Origin: Lachnospiraceae bacterium
GTDB lineage: Bacteria; Bacillota; Clostridia; Lachnospirales; Lachnospiraceae
DNA: 64,000 nucleotides
Direction: 5' to 3'
Assembly: GCA_014804645.1 (NCBI GenBank)
Contig: JAAUZI010000013.1
Location: forward strand, 68,612-132,611
Numbering within the stretch: position 1 is the first letter of the stretch; each line of letters starts with the position of its first letter. The position numbers and the translations under genes are program-made. The notes under the pieces are model-generated. The model saw nothing but the letters and a program-made list of their open reading frames with translations. It made no database searches and had not been told where the DNA came from. Shown one piece after another: positions 26,103 to 35,745 of this stretch.

Positions 26103-26614
26103 TTGGGCATCCAATATATTGTAAAAATCGACGATATGATTGAATGCAAAAAGGAACTTTTATGTGATTAAGTTACAAGGAATAAATAATTGTTGCAAAA
26201 ATGGCGACAGAATAATAAAATAGGGTTAGGTAAGTATGCGTAACCCAACGCGATTAAAGAATCTACCCCAAACCGTCCTGTGTCCACGCTTTGGTGAATG
26301 TATAATTCATTGAAACAGAGGAAGAACGGAGACAGTTTATGTGATTTAGGGAAATGGAAGCGAAGGAGAGGTCAAAAAGACCATGAAACCGGGGAGTCTG
26401 CACTTGTTATACTCACTAACGATTAGATTTTCCTTTCCGCACAGCGCATGTTGCCCGATTATGCGACATGTGCTGTGCGGGAATTGGAAAATCTTAACGT
26501 TAGTCAGTATAGTCTGCTCTCCGGATTTTCCTGTCCAAAGAATCAAAAAGAGCAATAGAGTTCACAAAGAATAATCTATTCGCTCGTGAGTATAAAATAG
26601 AGGAGGCGAAAGTT
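26103..26614 (+). other. Intergenic region before hisS
   Basis: About 510 bases with no convincing gene. It holds a small stem GGGTTA/TAACCC near 26222-26246, a large palindrome (26408-26511) and the hisS ribosome site AGAGGAGG. The short frames on both strands over the palindrome mirror each other and are not genes. No T-box core (AGGGTGG) was found. Confidence 0.8.
26408..26511 (+). repeat. Large imperfect palindrome upstream of hisS
   Basis: The core CCGCACAGCGCATGTTGC (26437-26454) pairs with GCGACATGTGCTGTGCGG (26463-26480), with every mismatch a G-U pair. Outward the arms continue with GATTTTCC/GGAAAATC, ACTAACG/CGTTAGT and TATACT/AGTATA. It would form one long RNA or cruciform stem of about 45 bp per arm. 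Confidence 0.85.
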
Positions 26615-27877
26615 ATGGCATTGAATAAAAAGCCGGTACACGGCATGAGGGATATTTTGCCGGAGGAGATGCAGATTCGAGATTATGTGCAGAGTGTGAT
26701 TAAGGACACTTATCGCAAGTTTGGTTTTACGGCCATTGAGACGCCCTGCATGGAGAGCATCTCCAACCTGACCAGCAAGCAGGGCGGCGACAATGAAAAG
26801 CTGATCTTTAAGGTGTTAAAGAGAGGAGAGAAACTGAATGTGGCCCAGGCCCTCACGGAGGAGGAAGTGGTGGATTTCGGTATGCGCTATGACCTTACCG
26901 TGCCGCTGGTGCGGTACTATTCCAACAATTCCGCCAGTCTCCCTTCTCCCTTTAAGGCTTTGCAGATCGGCAGCGTGTGGCGTGCGGACAGGCCCCAGAA
27001 AGGGCGCTATCGCCAGTTCATGCAGTGCGATATTGATATTTTTGGTGAACCCAGCGATCTGGCGGAAATCGAGCTGATTCTGGCCACCACCACCACTTTG
27101 GGAAAGCTGGGATTTGAAGGGTTTGAAATCCGTATCAACGACAGGCAGATCCTGAAGGCCATGGCGGCTTACAGCGGTTTTGCAGAGGATGCTTACGACA
27201 GTGTGTTTATCACCTTAGACAAGATGGACAAGATCGGCCAGAGTGGTGTGGAGGCAGAACTGCTGGAGAAGGGCTTTGAAAAGTCCTGCGTGGACAAATA
27301 CCTGGCGCTGTACCGGGAGTTGGAACAGCAGGAAAACGGTGTGGCTTATCTGGCCCAGACCCTGCAGGGAGTACTGGAACCGGCAGTGGCCCAGGGCCTG
27401 CAGGAGATTATCGACAGTGTCAGCGCCACCAAGGCGGCAGATTTTAAGATGGTGTTTGACGCCACGCTGGTGCGGGGAATGTCCTACTATACGGGAACCA
27501 TTTTTGAGATATCCATGCCCCAGTTTGGCGCGGCCTGCGGCGGGGGCGGCAGATATGACAAGATGGTGGGTAAATTCACCGGGCAGGATGTTCCGGCCTG
27601 CGGCTTTTCCATCGGATTTGAGCGGATTATCATGCTGCTGATGGAAAATGGTTTCCAGGTGCCCCAACCGCCGAAGAAAGTGGCTTACCTGATTGAGAAG
27701 GGCGTGGGCGGACAGGCTCTGTGTGATGTTATTGCCAAGGCTCAGGCGGCCCGGCAGGACGGCAGCCAGGTGTTGGTGGCTCGAATGAACAAGAACAAGA
27801 AGTTCCAGAAGGAGCAGCTGACGGCGGAAGGATATGAGGAGTTTGTGGAGTTCTACAAGGAAGGGCTGAAGAACTGA
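26615..27877 (+). CDS. hisS: Histidyl-tRNA synthetase
   Basis: 420 residues. Class II synthetase charging tRNA-His. Motifs: VHGMRDILPEEMQIRDYV at the N-terminus, RYDLTVPLVRY, motif 2 RADRPQKGRYRQFMQCDID, the histidine-specific LVRGMSYYTG, GGGGRYDKMVG and motif 3 GFSIGFERI. The anticodon-binding domain is C-terminal. The site AGAGGAGG precedes ATG 26615. No T-box leader was found. An ankyrin gene separates it from aspS. Confidence 0.96.
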   Translation: MALNKKPVHGMRDILPEEMQIRDYVQSVIKDTYRKFGFTAIETPCMESISNLTSKQGGDNEKLIFKVLKRGEKLNVAQALTEEEVVDFGMRYDLTVPLVRYYSNNSASLPSPFKALQIGSVWRADRPQKGRYRQFMQCDIDIFGEPSDLAEIELILATTTTLGKLGFEGFEIRINDRQILKAMAAYSGFAEDAYDSVFITLDKMDKIGQSGVEAELLEKGFEKSCVDKYLALYRELEQQENGVAYLAQTLQGVLEPAVAQGLQEIIDSVSATKAADFKMVFDATLVRGMSYYTGTIFEISMPQFGAACGGGGRYDKMVGKFTGQDVPACGFSIGFERIIMLLMENGFQVPQPPKKVAYLIEKGVGGQALCDVIAKAQAARQDGSQVLVARMNKNKKFQKEQLTAEGYEEFVEFYKEGLKN

Positions 27878-27897
27878 AAAAGGGAGAGGTATGTCAT

Positions 27898-28944
27898 ATG
27901 GCAGAAAAACAATTGCCTTATATAAAGATGGAAGAGTTCTTGAAAACCGGAAATATTGCGGAACTAAAGAGACTGTTTTCCCAATGTGAGCCAAATGCTG
28001 TAAACTACAGCGGCTCCAATGTTTTTGCGTTGTCGCCCATGTCCAGAGAATTTGCCCTTTGGGCAAAAGAACAGGGAGCCGATATCAATTTCAGGGATCG
28101 TAATGGAAAAACGCCTATTTTTGAAGTGATCAGAAGGGATGGCGATGTGTCACTTATGATAGAGCTGGGAGCGGATATAGAAGCCGTCAGTAATGACGGA
28201 CGTACACCGCTTCATGCCGCAGCGGCACGTGGGAGAAAAAAGCAGTGCAGGGCGCTGCTCAAGGCGGGTGCGAGGATTGATGCGCAGACGAAGGATTTTG
28301 GTGGTTTTGGTCACTTTACGCCCCTGGAAATAGTCCTTTTTGAACCGGATCTGAGCAGCACCAAAAAATATGATATGTGTAAGTTTCTGTTAGACCACGG
28401 AGCCAGGATGACAGACCGCAGCCGCCGTTTTGTGTCCGCTTTTTCGGAGACCTTTCACCGGCACAATTCAGGGAAGAAACCTTCCAAATTTATCCAGAAC
28501 CAGGCGGAGGCATTGGAGCAGCTCTGCAGGCTGTTCGACGCCGAGATGCTTCAGGAAACCACGTTCCATGACGGAGTATCTCCGATCATCGTGACAAATG
28601 TGGGAGGATTCAAAGACAATTTTGCGGAGCTCTGGAATTTTCTGGTCCCGCCCAGCGGCCGGGCCCAGACTGCCCAGGGAGAGGTTATCCGTATCGCCGG
28701 CCGAATCAGGGACGAGCTTATGCGTAATGGTGGGATGAACTGGGATGAGGATTACCGGAAAATGCTTTATACCTTCCGGGAATACCTTCGCCTTACGGAG
28801 TGGGATGTCGATGAAATCATAGAAACGCTCAGGGACGGGGATGTACACGACGTAATGATTTTGCGGCTGTGTTACTGTGCATTACACTGGGTTGAAGACA
28901 ATCCGGAGGTCAGACCATTGTTAGAAGCTGATTATAAAAGATAA
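27898..28944 (+). CDS. Ankyrin-repeat protein
   Basis: 348 residues. Residues about 40-160 contain ankyrin repeats: GADINFRDRNGKTPIFEVIRR, GADIEAVSNDGRTPLHAAAARG and GARIDAQTKDFGGFGHFTPLE. The C-terminal half is helical, with no motif I recognise. Ankyrin repeats bind proteins. It lies between hisS (20 bp upstream) and aspS (64 bp downstream), two genes that are often adjacent, so it is probably a later insertion co-transcribed with them. It has no signal peptide, so a cytosolic role is expected. Confidence 0.85.
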   Translation: MAEKQLPYIKMEEFLKTGNIAELKRLFSQCEPNAVNYSGSNVFALSPMSREFALWAKEQGADINFRDRNGKTPIFEVIRRDGDVSLMIELGADIEAVSNDGRTPLHAAAARGRKKQCRALLKAGARIDAQTKDFGGFGHFTPLEIVLFEPDLSSTKKYDMCKFLLDHGARMTDRSRRFVSAFSETFHRHNSGKKPSKFIQNQAEALEQLCRLFDAEMLQETTFHDGVSPIIVTNVGGFKDNFAELWNFLVPPSGRAQTAQGEVIRIAGRIRDELMRNGGMNWDEDYRKMLYTFREYLRLTEWDVDEIIETLRDGDVHDVMILRLCYCALHWVEDNPEVRPLLEADYKR

Positions 28945-29008
28945 AAAATGAAAGAGAATTTGAACAATAAAATGACAGCCCTGCGGGGCGGAAATCGAGG
29001 GATGTAGT

Positions 29009-30808
29009 ATGGCAGAATCAATGAAGGGACTTAAGAGGTCCTACAGATGCGGAGAACTGGGCCTTAGCAATGTGGGCGAGGAAGTCACCGTCATGGGCTG
29101 GGTGCAGAAGCAGAGGAACAAGGGTGGTATTATCTTTGTGGACCTGCGGGACCGGGCGGGTATATTGCAGATCATCTTCGAGGAGAGCGACTGTGGTTCG
29201 GAGCATTTCGCAAAGGCGGAGAAACTTCGCAGTGAGTTTGTGATCGCTGTGGTGGGCAAGGTGGAGAAACGCAGCGGTGCTGTGAATGAGAACCTTGCCA
29301 CCGGTGAGATTGAGATCCGGGCCACCCAGGTGCGCATTCTGGCGGAGGCGGATACACCGCCGTTTCCCATTGAGGCAGACTCCAAGACCAAGGAGGAGCT
29401 GCGTCTGAAGTATCGTTATCTGGACCTGCGCAGACCGGACTTACAGCGCAATCTGATCCTGCGCAGCAAGATTGCCACCACCATCCGGGCGTTCTTAAGC
29501 CAGGAGGGTTTTCTGGAGATCGAAACGCCGATTTTGAACAAGTCCACGCCGGAGGGAGCAAGGGACTATCTGGTGCCCAGCCGTGTGCATCCGGGAACTT
29601 TCTATGCGCTGCCCCAGTCTCCCCAGATTTTCAAGCAGCTGCTGATGTGCTCCGGCTATGACAGGTATTTTCAGATCGCCAAGTGTTTCAGAGACGAAGA
29701 CCTGCGGGCTGACAGGCAGCCGGAGTTTACCCAGGTGGACCTGGAGATGTCCTTTGTGGATGTGGATGATGTGATCGACGCCACGGAGCGCATGGTGGCG
29801 GAGGTGTGCAGGGAGGCCATCGGCCTGGAGGTACAATTGCCCATTAAACGTATGACCTGGGATGAGGCCATGAACCGCTACGGCTCGGACAAGCCGGACA
29901 CCCGCTTTGGCATGGAGCTTACGGATGTGTCGGAGATCGTAAAGGGCTGTGGTTTTGGAGTGTTTACCGGAGCGCTTGAGGCGGGCGGCAGCGTCCGCGG
30001 TATCAATGTGAAAGGGCAGGCGGAGATGCCCCGCAAGAAGATCGACGCGCTGGTGGAGTTTGCCAAGGGCTACGGGGCCAAGGGACTGGCCTATCTGTCT
30101 GTGATGCCGGACGGCAGCTATAAGTCCTCCTTTGCCAAGTTTATGAGCCAGGAGGAGTTGGAGAGTCTGGTAAAAGCCATGGCGGGGGAGCCGGGAGATC
30201 TGCTGCTCTTTGCGGCGGACCGTTTGAAGATCGTGTGGGCTGTGCTGGGTGCGCTGCGCTGCGAGGTAGCCAGGCAGTTGGATATGGTTGACAATGATAA
30301 GTTTAATTTCCTGTGGATCACGGAGTTTCCGCAGTTTGAGTGGAGCGATGAGGAAGAGCGCTTTGTGGCTATGCATCATCCATTCACCATGCCCATGGAG
30401 GAGGATCTGGAGCGGCTGGAGTCCGATCCCGGCAGTGTCAGGGCCAAGGCTTATGACATTGTGTTAAACGGTGTGGAGCTGGGCGGCGGCAGTGTCCGTA
30501 TCTTCCAGAGCGATGTGCAGGAGCGTATGTTCAGGGCGCTGGGCTTTACCGACGAGAAGGCCCATGAGCAGTTTGGCTTTCTGCTGGACGCCTTCAAGTA
30601 CGGCGTACCCCCTCATGCCGGGCTGGCTATCGGACTGGACCGCTTTGTGATGCTGCTGGTGAAAGCGGAGAACATCCGGGAAGTGATCGCTTTCCCCAAG
30701 GTGAAAGACGCCTCCTGCCTGATGTCCGAGGCACCGAATGTGGTGGACGAGAAACAGCTGGAGGAGCTGTGTCTGGCGGTGAAACTGCCGGAGCAGGATG
30801 CCCTCTAA
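29009..30808 (+). CDS. aspS: Aspartyl-tRNA synthetase
   Basis: 599 residues, the bacterial length with the GAD insertion. An N-terminal OB anticodon domain (VTVMGWVQKQRNKGGIIFVDLRD) leads into a class II core with FRDEDLRADRQPEFTQVDLEMS (motif 2) and GLAIGLDRFVML (motif 3). ATG 29009 has GAGGGA upstream. A strong terminator follows. Whether it is discriminating or also charges tRNA-Asn cannot be read here. Confidence 0.96.
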   Translation: MAESMKGLKRSYRCGELGLSNVGEEVTVMGWVQKQRNKGGIIFVDLRDRAGILQIIFEESDCGSEHFAKAEKLRSEFVIAVVGKVEKRSGAVNENLATGEIEIRATQVRILAEADTPPFPIEADSKTKEELRLKYRYLDLRRPDLQRNLILRSKIATTIRAFLSQEGFLEIETPILNKSTPEGARDYLVPSRVHPGTFYALPQSPQIFKQLLMCSGYDRYFQIAKCFRDEDLRADRQPEFTQVDLEMSFVDVDDVIDATERMVAEVCREAIGLEVQLPIKRMTWDEAMNRYGSDKPDTRFGMELTDVSEIVKGCGFGVFTGALEAGGSVRGINVKGQAEMPRKKIDALVEFAKGYGAKGLAYLSVMPDGSYKSSFAKFMSQEELESLVKAMAGEPGDLLLFAADRLKIVWAVLGALRCEVARQLDMVDNDKFNFLWITEFPQFEWSDEEERFVAMHHPFTMPMEEDLERLESDPGSVRAKAYDIVLNGVELGGGSVRIFQSDVQERMFRALGFTDEKAHEQFGFLLDAFKYGVPPHAGLAIGLDRFVMLLVKAENIREVIAFPKVKDASCLMSEAPNVVDEKQLEELCLAVKLPEQDAL

Positions 30809-30824
30809 TTAAGAATATTTTGTG

Positions 30825-30860
30825 AAAAAAAGGAGTTGCATGGTTTGCAACTCCTTTTTT
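30825..30860 (+). terminator. Rho-independent terminator after aspS
   Basis: GGAGTTGCA (30832-30840) pairs with TGCAACTCC (30846-30854), an A-run on the left and six T on the right; it can act in both directions. Confidence 0.95.
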
Positions 30861-31044
30861 AATACATATAGACCAAATGCCTGCCCCATTCATGGGGATG
30901 TAATCGTGAAGGGCATGGACAGGAGAGTTGAGTGTCAAAGGAAAACCAAGTAATAGTTGGATTCTATCAAATATGCCTGCCTTGTATTCAAGCTGCCATT
31001 GGGATACAATACAAGTAATCATTGAGACGGGAGGAATCTACAAA

Positions 31045-32067
31045 ATGAACGATCATTTGATTGGTATACAGATTTCCAAATTTCGGAAAGCGGCGGGACT
31101 GACGCAGGAGGAATTGGGAGAAGTGGTAGGAATCAGTGGTCAGGCAGTAAGTCGTTGGGAGTGTGGAGGTGCGCCAGACATAACGTTACTGCCGACCATA
31201 GCTGATAAATTAGGGGTTACGATCGATGCTCTCTTTGGACGGGAGGGGAGTGAGCGGGCAGATGTGGAAGATGTGGTAGGAGGCTGGCTGTGTTCCTTTC
31301 CTAAAAAGGAGCGGTTAAGCCGATTTTGTCGTTTGGTTTGGGCGTCTGTCAAATATTTTCTTGACGATGGACTTGGCATACCGGAGATGGGATATCTGGA
31401 AACGTGTCATCCTGACATGGGTGATGGTTTCAATCGGTTAATGCTCAGTCAGCTCAGGACAGTAGGCGGTATCCTGCTGGACGTTCATGCGGAGGATTTG
31501 TCGTTTGTCACTCTCTGGCCGGAACCGAAAGATGGATATGCTGCATGGCTTGCGCCAAAGAATGAATATCGCCGTCTGTTTGAGCTTCTGTCCAGGCAGG
31601 GCTGTCTGGAACTGCTGGAATATCTCCATTGCCGGAAACGTGGTTACTTTGTAGCTGAGGCAGCGGCAAAGCAATTGGAAATGCCCTGCAAAGAAGTGGA
31701 AGAATTATTAAAAGCGCTAGAGGAACGGCAGATTCTGCGATCTATGGAATTAGAATTGGAAAGTGGAGAAGTAAGAGCTTACGAACTTGCCGAACCAGCG
31801 GCGTTTATACCATTTCTTTATATTGCCAGATGTTTTATGCAGACCGGAATGAATTATATATGTGTCGGGAACTATGATACACCGCTGTTACAGAAGGAAA
31901 AATGGCAAGAACAGTACAGTTCCCAGAATACCGTGCAGACTGGAACAAATTATATTTATTTTGGAAATTATGATAATTCCTGTTTGCCGGATGATGTTTT
32001 TGGGAAAAGAGGCAGAGAGATGGAGAGAGAAAATGAGGAAGAGGGAAATAGACAGAAAAACGGATAA
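31045..32067 (+). CDS. XRE-family regulator with unknown C-terminal domain
   Basis: About 340 residues from ATG 31045 with GGGAGGA upstream. HTH: ISKFRKAAGLTQEELGEVVG, ISGQAVSRWECGGAPDITLLP, VTIDALFG. The middle part contains a second winged-helix-like segment (AAAKQLEMPCKEVEELLKALEE). Near the C-terminus a 14-residue motif (QTG.NYI..GNYD) occurs twice, 32 residues apart. It overlaps the start of the ABC exporter by 35 bp, so it is the likely regulator of that transporter. The region is AT-richer than aspS. Confidence 0.82.
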   Translation: MNDHLIGIQISKFRKAAGLTQEELGEVVGISGQAVSRWECGGAPDITLLPTIADKLGVTIDALFGREGSERADVEDVVGGWLCSFPKKERLSRFCRLVWASVKYFLDDGLGIPEMGYLETCHPDMGDGFNRLMLSQLRTVGGILLDVHAEDLSFVTLWPEPKDGYAAWLAPKNEYRRLFELLSRQGCLELLEYLHCRKRGYFVAEAAAKQLEMPCKEVEELLKALEERQILRSMELELESGEVRAYELAEPAAFIPFLYIARCFMQTGMNYICVGNYDTPLLQKEKWQEQYSSQNTVQTGTNYIYFGNYDNSCLPDDVFGKRGREMERENEEEGNRQKNG

Positions 32068-33703
32068 ATCGCTCAATATGGTCTATTATTTAAAGAAATG
32101 TTGGAGAGAAAACACGGTGTTGCTCTTTTTTTTAGTGATATTGTGTGGTCTTCAAGTAGGAGCAAACTTGTTGATGATGCAGTCGTTTCAAGGCATTATT
32201 GACCGGAATATGCGTCAATTTATGGTCTGGACGCTGATTCTTGTGGTCGTCTGGTTTATTATCTATGGACTAACTGCCGTGGAAAGATTATTTCAGTGTC
32301 GTGTAATCCGTGACATGAACAATGCCATGCGTCATGATATAGCGGAGATACTGCTGAAAAAGAGTTATCGGAGCTTTCATGATCAATCTGTTGGAGAATA
32401 CTTATCTCAATTTACGAATGATATTAGCCAGATAGAGAATCTGGCTTGGAATCCTTTTTTTGACTTTATTCGTTCGGCGGTTACAGTAGTGTTTAGTATT
32501 GTTGCGCTGCTTACGCTTCACTGGTCACTGTTAGTGGCATCAGTTGTGACAACAGTTATTATGCTGTCTGTTCCAAAACTTTTTCATCAAAAGATGGAAC
32601 GTTTGGGTACAGTCTGTACTCAGAAACAGTCGACAGCAGTGAGCCAACTAAAGGAACTGCTGGCCGGTTATAATGTTCTCCGCTTTTTTGGTCAGGAACG
32701 ACGATTCATCCAAGCCGCACAACAGGCCAGTGAACAGATAGAAAATCCAAAATTCCGGTTAGCTTATGTGAAGGGATTTGTCAGCGCGGGAATGGGATGT
32801 GTCAACATTGTCTGTCAGATGCTGCATGTTTTGTTGATTGGTGTATTGTCTGTCAGAGGAATTATTTTACAGGGGGCTCTTACAGGCGGGGGTAATCTGT
32901 GTGGAAATATCTCAGCCGGATTGGATAACATGACACAGAATGTGTTGTCTATGTCTTCTGCAAAACCATATTTTGAAAAGATTTCTGCACATATAGAAAC
33001 TAAAGCGGAAGTGATTGCCGGAATTGCAGATGAAACTATGCAGAATGGAATTACGATGGAGAATGTGAGTTTTTGCTATGATAAAAAGACTGTTCTAAAA
33101 GGATTTAACGCCCATTTTGAAAAGGGTGGAAAGTATGCGTTAATCGGTCCTTCCGGCTGTGGAAAATCCACGTTGCTTAAGCTTATGCTGGGATGTCTGC
33201 CGGAGTATAGGGGTTCCATACGTTTGGATAATCGGGAAATTAGGGACTGCGGAACAGAATGGTTATGGCATCAGATATGTTATATTGAGCAGGATGTATT
33301 TTTGTTTAACACCACAATAAGGGACAACATTACTCTGGGAGAGAAATTTACGAGTGAGCAGATATGTAAGGCATTGCAGGATAGTGCTCTAAAAAATGAT
33401 CTGTTGTCCATGCCTGGCGGTCTGGAAACGATTGTAGGTGAAAATGGCGGCAATCTTTCTGGTGGTCAGAAACAACGGGTGGCGATAGCACGAGCCTTAC
33501 TCCACAATCGTTCCATTCTTTTGGTAGATGAAGGTACCAGCGCATTGGATCAGGAAAATGCAGCTGTAATAGAAAAGAATCTGCTGTCCAAACCTGAACT
33601 GACATTGATTCTGGTTAGCCACCATCTTTCCTCAGAATCGAAAAAGCAGTTTACACAAGTGTTTACGTTGCCTAGAGTTTCTTCAAGATCAAGTCTTGCG
33701 TAA
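32033..33703 (+). CDS. ABC exporter (TM-NBD fusion)
   Basis: About 556 residues. Start ATG 32033 (MRKREIDRKTDK) lies after GAGAGA within the end of the XRE gene; longer frames run against that gene. Six membrane segments (about 20-290) precede the NBD: Walker A GPSGCGKSTLL, signature NLSGGQKQRVAIARALL, Walker B ILLVDEGTSALD, H-loop SHHLS. The C-terminus stops soon after the H-loop. It may form a homodimer; no partner gene is adjacent. Substrate unknown; the coupling to an XRE regulator suggests an inducible drug or peptide pump. Confidence 0.88.
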   Translation: MRKREIDRKTDKSLNMVYYLKKCWRENTVLLFFLVILCGLQVGANLLMMQSFQGIIDRNMRQFMVWTLILVVVWFIIYGLTAVERLFQCRVIRDMNNAMRHDIAEILLKKSYRSFHDQSVGEYLSQFTNDISQIENLAWNPFFDFIRSAVTVVFSIVALLTLHWSLLVASVVTTVIMLSVPKLFHQKMERLGTVCTQKQSTAVSQLKELLAGYNVLRFFGQERRFIQAAQQASEQIENPKFRLAYVKGFVSAGMGCVNIVCQMLHVLLIGVLSVRGIILQGALTGGGNLCGNISAGLDNMTQNVLSMSSAKPYFEKISAHIETKAEVIAGIADETMQNGITMENVSFCYDKKTVLKGFNAHFEKGGKYALIGPSGCGKSTLLKLMLGCLPEYRGSIRLDNREIRDCGTEWLWHQICYIEQDVFLFNTTIRDNITLGEKFTSEQICKALQDSALKNDLLSMPGGLETIVGENGGNLSGGQKQRVAIARALLHNRSILLVDEGTSALDQENAAVIEKNLLSKPELTLILVSHHLSSESKKQFTQVFTLPRVSSRSSLA

Positions 33704-33711
33704 TCAATTAG

Positions 33712-33743
33712 TTTACCAATTTTCGTATGTTTTGTGCTATAAT
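33712..33743 (+). promoter_or_regulatory. Extended -10 promoter, twin of the one before the TIR gene
   Basis: ATGTTTTGTGCTATAAT ends at 33743. The 32 bp from 33712 match 27 of 32 bases at 42662-42693. A TG-extended TATAAT is clear; the -35 is weak. Confidence 0.65.
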
Positions 33744-33898
33744 ATTTTAGATGATTTTTAATGGCAGCACATATTAATCCATTTGGAGGAAGGATTCTTA
33801 TTCGGAAAAGGTATTGGTAAAGCTGAGAAAAATCGCGAAGACATTAGGGGCAGAAATTAATGAATAGCAATATGTGAATTGTTTTTGGGGGTATTGAT

Positions 33899-34693
33899 AT
33901 GAAGAATTATGTTATCGAAAGTTATGAAAATTACCGCGAGGAAGACAGATTGTCCACTAATAATGCGCGAAGAATTGAATTTCTGACTACGGTAAAAGTC
34001 TTGGATGAGTTAATAAACGGAAAGAAAACCATTCTCGACTGTGCGGCAGGAACGGGAATTTACTCTTTTTACTTTGCGGATAAAGGACATGTGGTTACTG
34101 CAACAGATATCACGCCAAGACATATAGAAGTCATGCGAGGCATTCTAAAAAATAAGCCATACAAAATGGAGACAGCGGTTCTTGATGCAACCGATATGAA
34201 TATTTTTGAAGATGAGAGTTTCGATATTGTGTTAAATATGGGGCCATTTTATCATTTGGTCAATGCGTGTGACAGGGAAAAATGTATGAAGGAATCTCTT
34301 AGGGTGTTGAAAAAAGGCGGTCTCCTTGTTACGGCTTACATTCCAAGATACTATGTTTTCCAATATGTGGCTATGCAGAATAAGGACTTTTTGGATGCGA
34401 AGCTTGCCCGGCAGATTATTCAGACGGGCGAGCTGCATCATGATGATGAAAAATGCTTTTGGACGGATACATATTATTCTACATGTGAAGAAATGGAGCA
34501 ATTGTACAAACGACATCATCTCACTGTGATTGAGCATTTTGCTCAAGATGGAGTAACTCCACATTTTTCAGAAAAAGTAGATCAGTGGAATGATGAGGAG
34601 TTTAAGATATGGTGTGATTATCACTATAGCATATGCAGGGAAAAATCTTTACTTGGAGCAAGTAATCATGTAATCATTGTAGGAGAAAAATAG
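33899..34693 (+). CDS. SAM-dependent methyltransferase (class I)
   Basis: 264 residues. SAM-binding motif I is ILDCAAGTGIYSFYFADKGH, followed by VTATDITPRHIEV and the post-motif LNMGPFYHLV and LRVLKKGGLLV. This is the Methyltransf_11/25 type found widely among small-molecule methylases. ATG 33899 follows GGGGGTATTGAT. It stands alone in an AT-rich region with decayed genes on its 3' side. The 195 bases before it hold the promoter and no clear gene. Confidence 0.85.
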   Translation: MKNYVIESYENYREEDRLSTNNARRIEFLTTVKVLDELINGKKTILDCAAGTGIYSFYFADKGHVVTATDITPRHIEVMRGILKNKPYKMETAVLDATDMNIFEDESFDIVLNMGPFYHLVNACDREKCMKESLRVLKKGGLLVTAYIPRYYVFQYVAMQNKDFLDAKLARQIIQTGELHHDDEKCFWTDTYYSTCEEMEQLYKRHHLTVIEHFAQDGVTPHFSEKVDQWNDEEFKIWCDYHYSICREKSLLGASNHVIIVGEK

Positions 34694-34735
34694 ATTAAAA
34701 TAACAATGATAAATTGCATAACAGGAGGACACATA

Positions 34736-35234
34736 ATGAGCGATATAATAGAATTTGCCAACAGAGAAGAATTTCGGTGGACCGAAAACAATCAAAGCAG
34801 GAGAGGCGCTTGAAGAAGCGCTCTGCTTTGGATGGATTGACGGACAGATGCAAAGTATTGACGATAAAACTTATAAGAAATATTTTTCTATGCGCAGAGA
34901 GAACAGCAAGTGGTCAGAGAAAAATAAGGCGTTGGTCAAAAGCCTTGAAGAACGGGGACTTATGACTGATTTTGGCAGAAAGAAAATTGAGGAAGCACAA
35001 AAAAACGGTCAGTGGGACGCTCCAAAATCTATGGCGATTACAGAGGAACACATTGCTCAGCTTTCCGCACTGCTGGAAGAATATGAGCCTGCCTACACAA
35101 ATTTTCAAGGCATGTCCTTATCGGTAAAGAAAACCTATACGCGGGCATATTTTGACGCAAAGACAGATGCCGGACGAGAAAAGAGAATTGCTTGGATGGT
35201 GGATAGACTCAATAAAAATCTAAAGCCCATGTGA
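34736..35234 (+). pseudogene. YdeI-family protein gene, broken by an internal deletion
   Basis: ATG 34736, behind a strong AGGAGG, encodes MSDIIEFANREEF and then meets a stop at about 34813. In another frame the rest of the protein is intact: GGPKTIKAGEALEEALCFGW, then IDGQMQSIDDKTYKKYFSMR and so on to 35234. By comparison with the family N-terminus, some 15-20 codons are missing at the junction and the frame is shifted. YdeI-like (OmpD-associated) proteins are small and of unclear role. A shortened product from an internal TTG is possible but unlikely. Confidence 0.8.
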
Positions 35235-35249
35235 CTGTTTTCAGAAAAT

Positions 35250-35510
35250 TTGGGAGATAAAATAAATGAAGAAAGTATTAGCTATTATTTAAGTGAACTT
35301 TCCTTGGAGGAGCTAAAAGAATATTATCTACAATTTGCGGAAAGTGAATGGGAATGTGTGGTTGAACATCAGGTAGATGCCGATGTAAAAATCATAGAAC
35401 ACGGAGTGTTGACATTTAAAACAGACATAGAGGGAGAGAATTACTATATTGTTTATACGTGGGGGCATGGCAACGCCTTTTTTGGCGAATTTGATATAAG
35501 GGGTCACTGA
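35250..35510 (+). pseudogene. Fragment of an unknown small protein
   Basis: The frame stays open from just after the YdeI stop and yields about 86 residues (SYYLSELSLEELKEYYLQFA ... YTWGHGNAFFGEFDIRGH) with no ATG start in frame; only a TTG at 35250 is available. The composition looks like real protein, so this is probably the C-terminal remnant of a lost gene. I do not recognise the family. Confidence 0.4.
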
Positions 35511-35745
35511 TACAGGTCCCAATTTATAAGGAGCAGAGCTTTATGGGCAAACTTTCTGTCGGGTTTTGACAGTTTTCCAGAAGATTTCCGCAAAAGATTA
35601 GGATTTCTCTTTTCATTTAGCAGGTGTTTGGGGTAAAATGAGACATAAGGATTCTTTATATTTTGAAAGTTGTGGAAAATCAATGTTATCAAATAGTATC
35701 TATGGGAATCAAATTGCGGAAATCCTTGAGATCAATAAAAGGAGA

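Noticed and set aside
26346..26574. Two short genes over the palindrome before hisS
   Set aside because: The frames on opposite strands mirror each other because of the palindrome.
26103..26614. T-box leader for hisS
   Set aside because: No AGGGTGG core or matching antiterminator was found despite the tempting position and hairpin.
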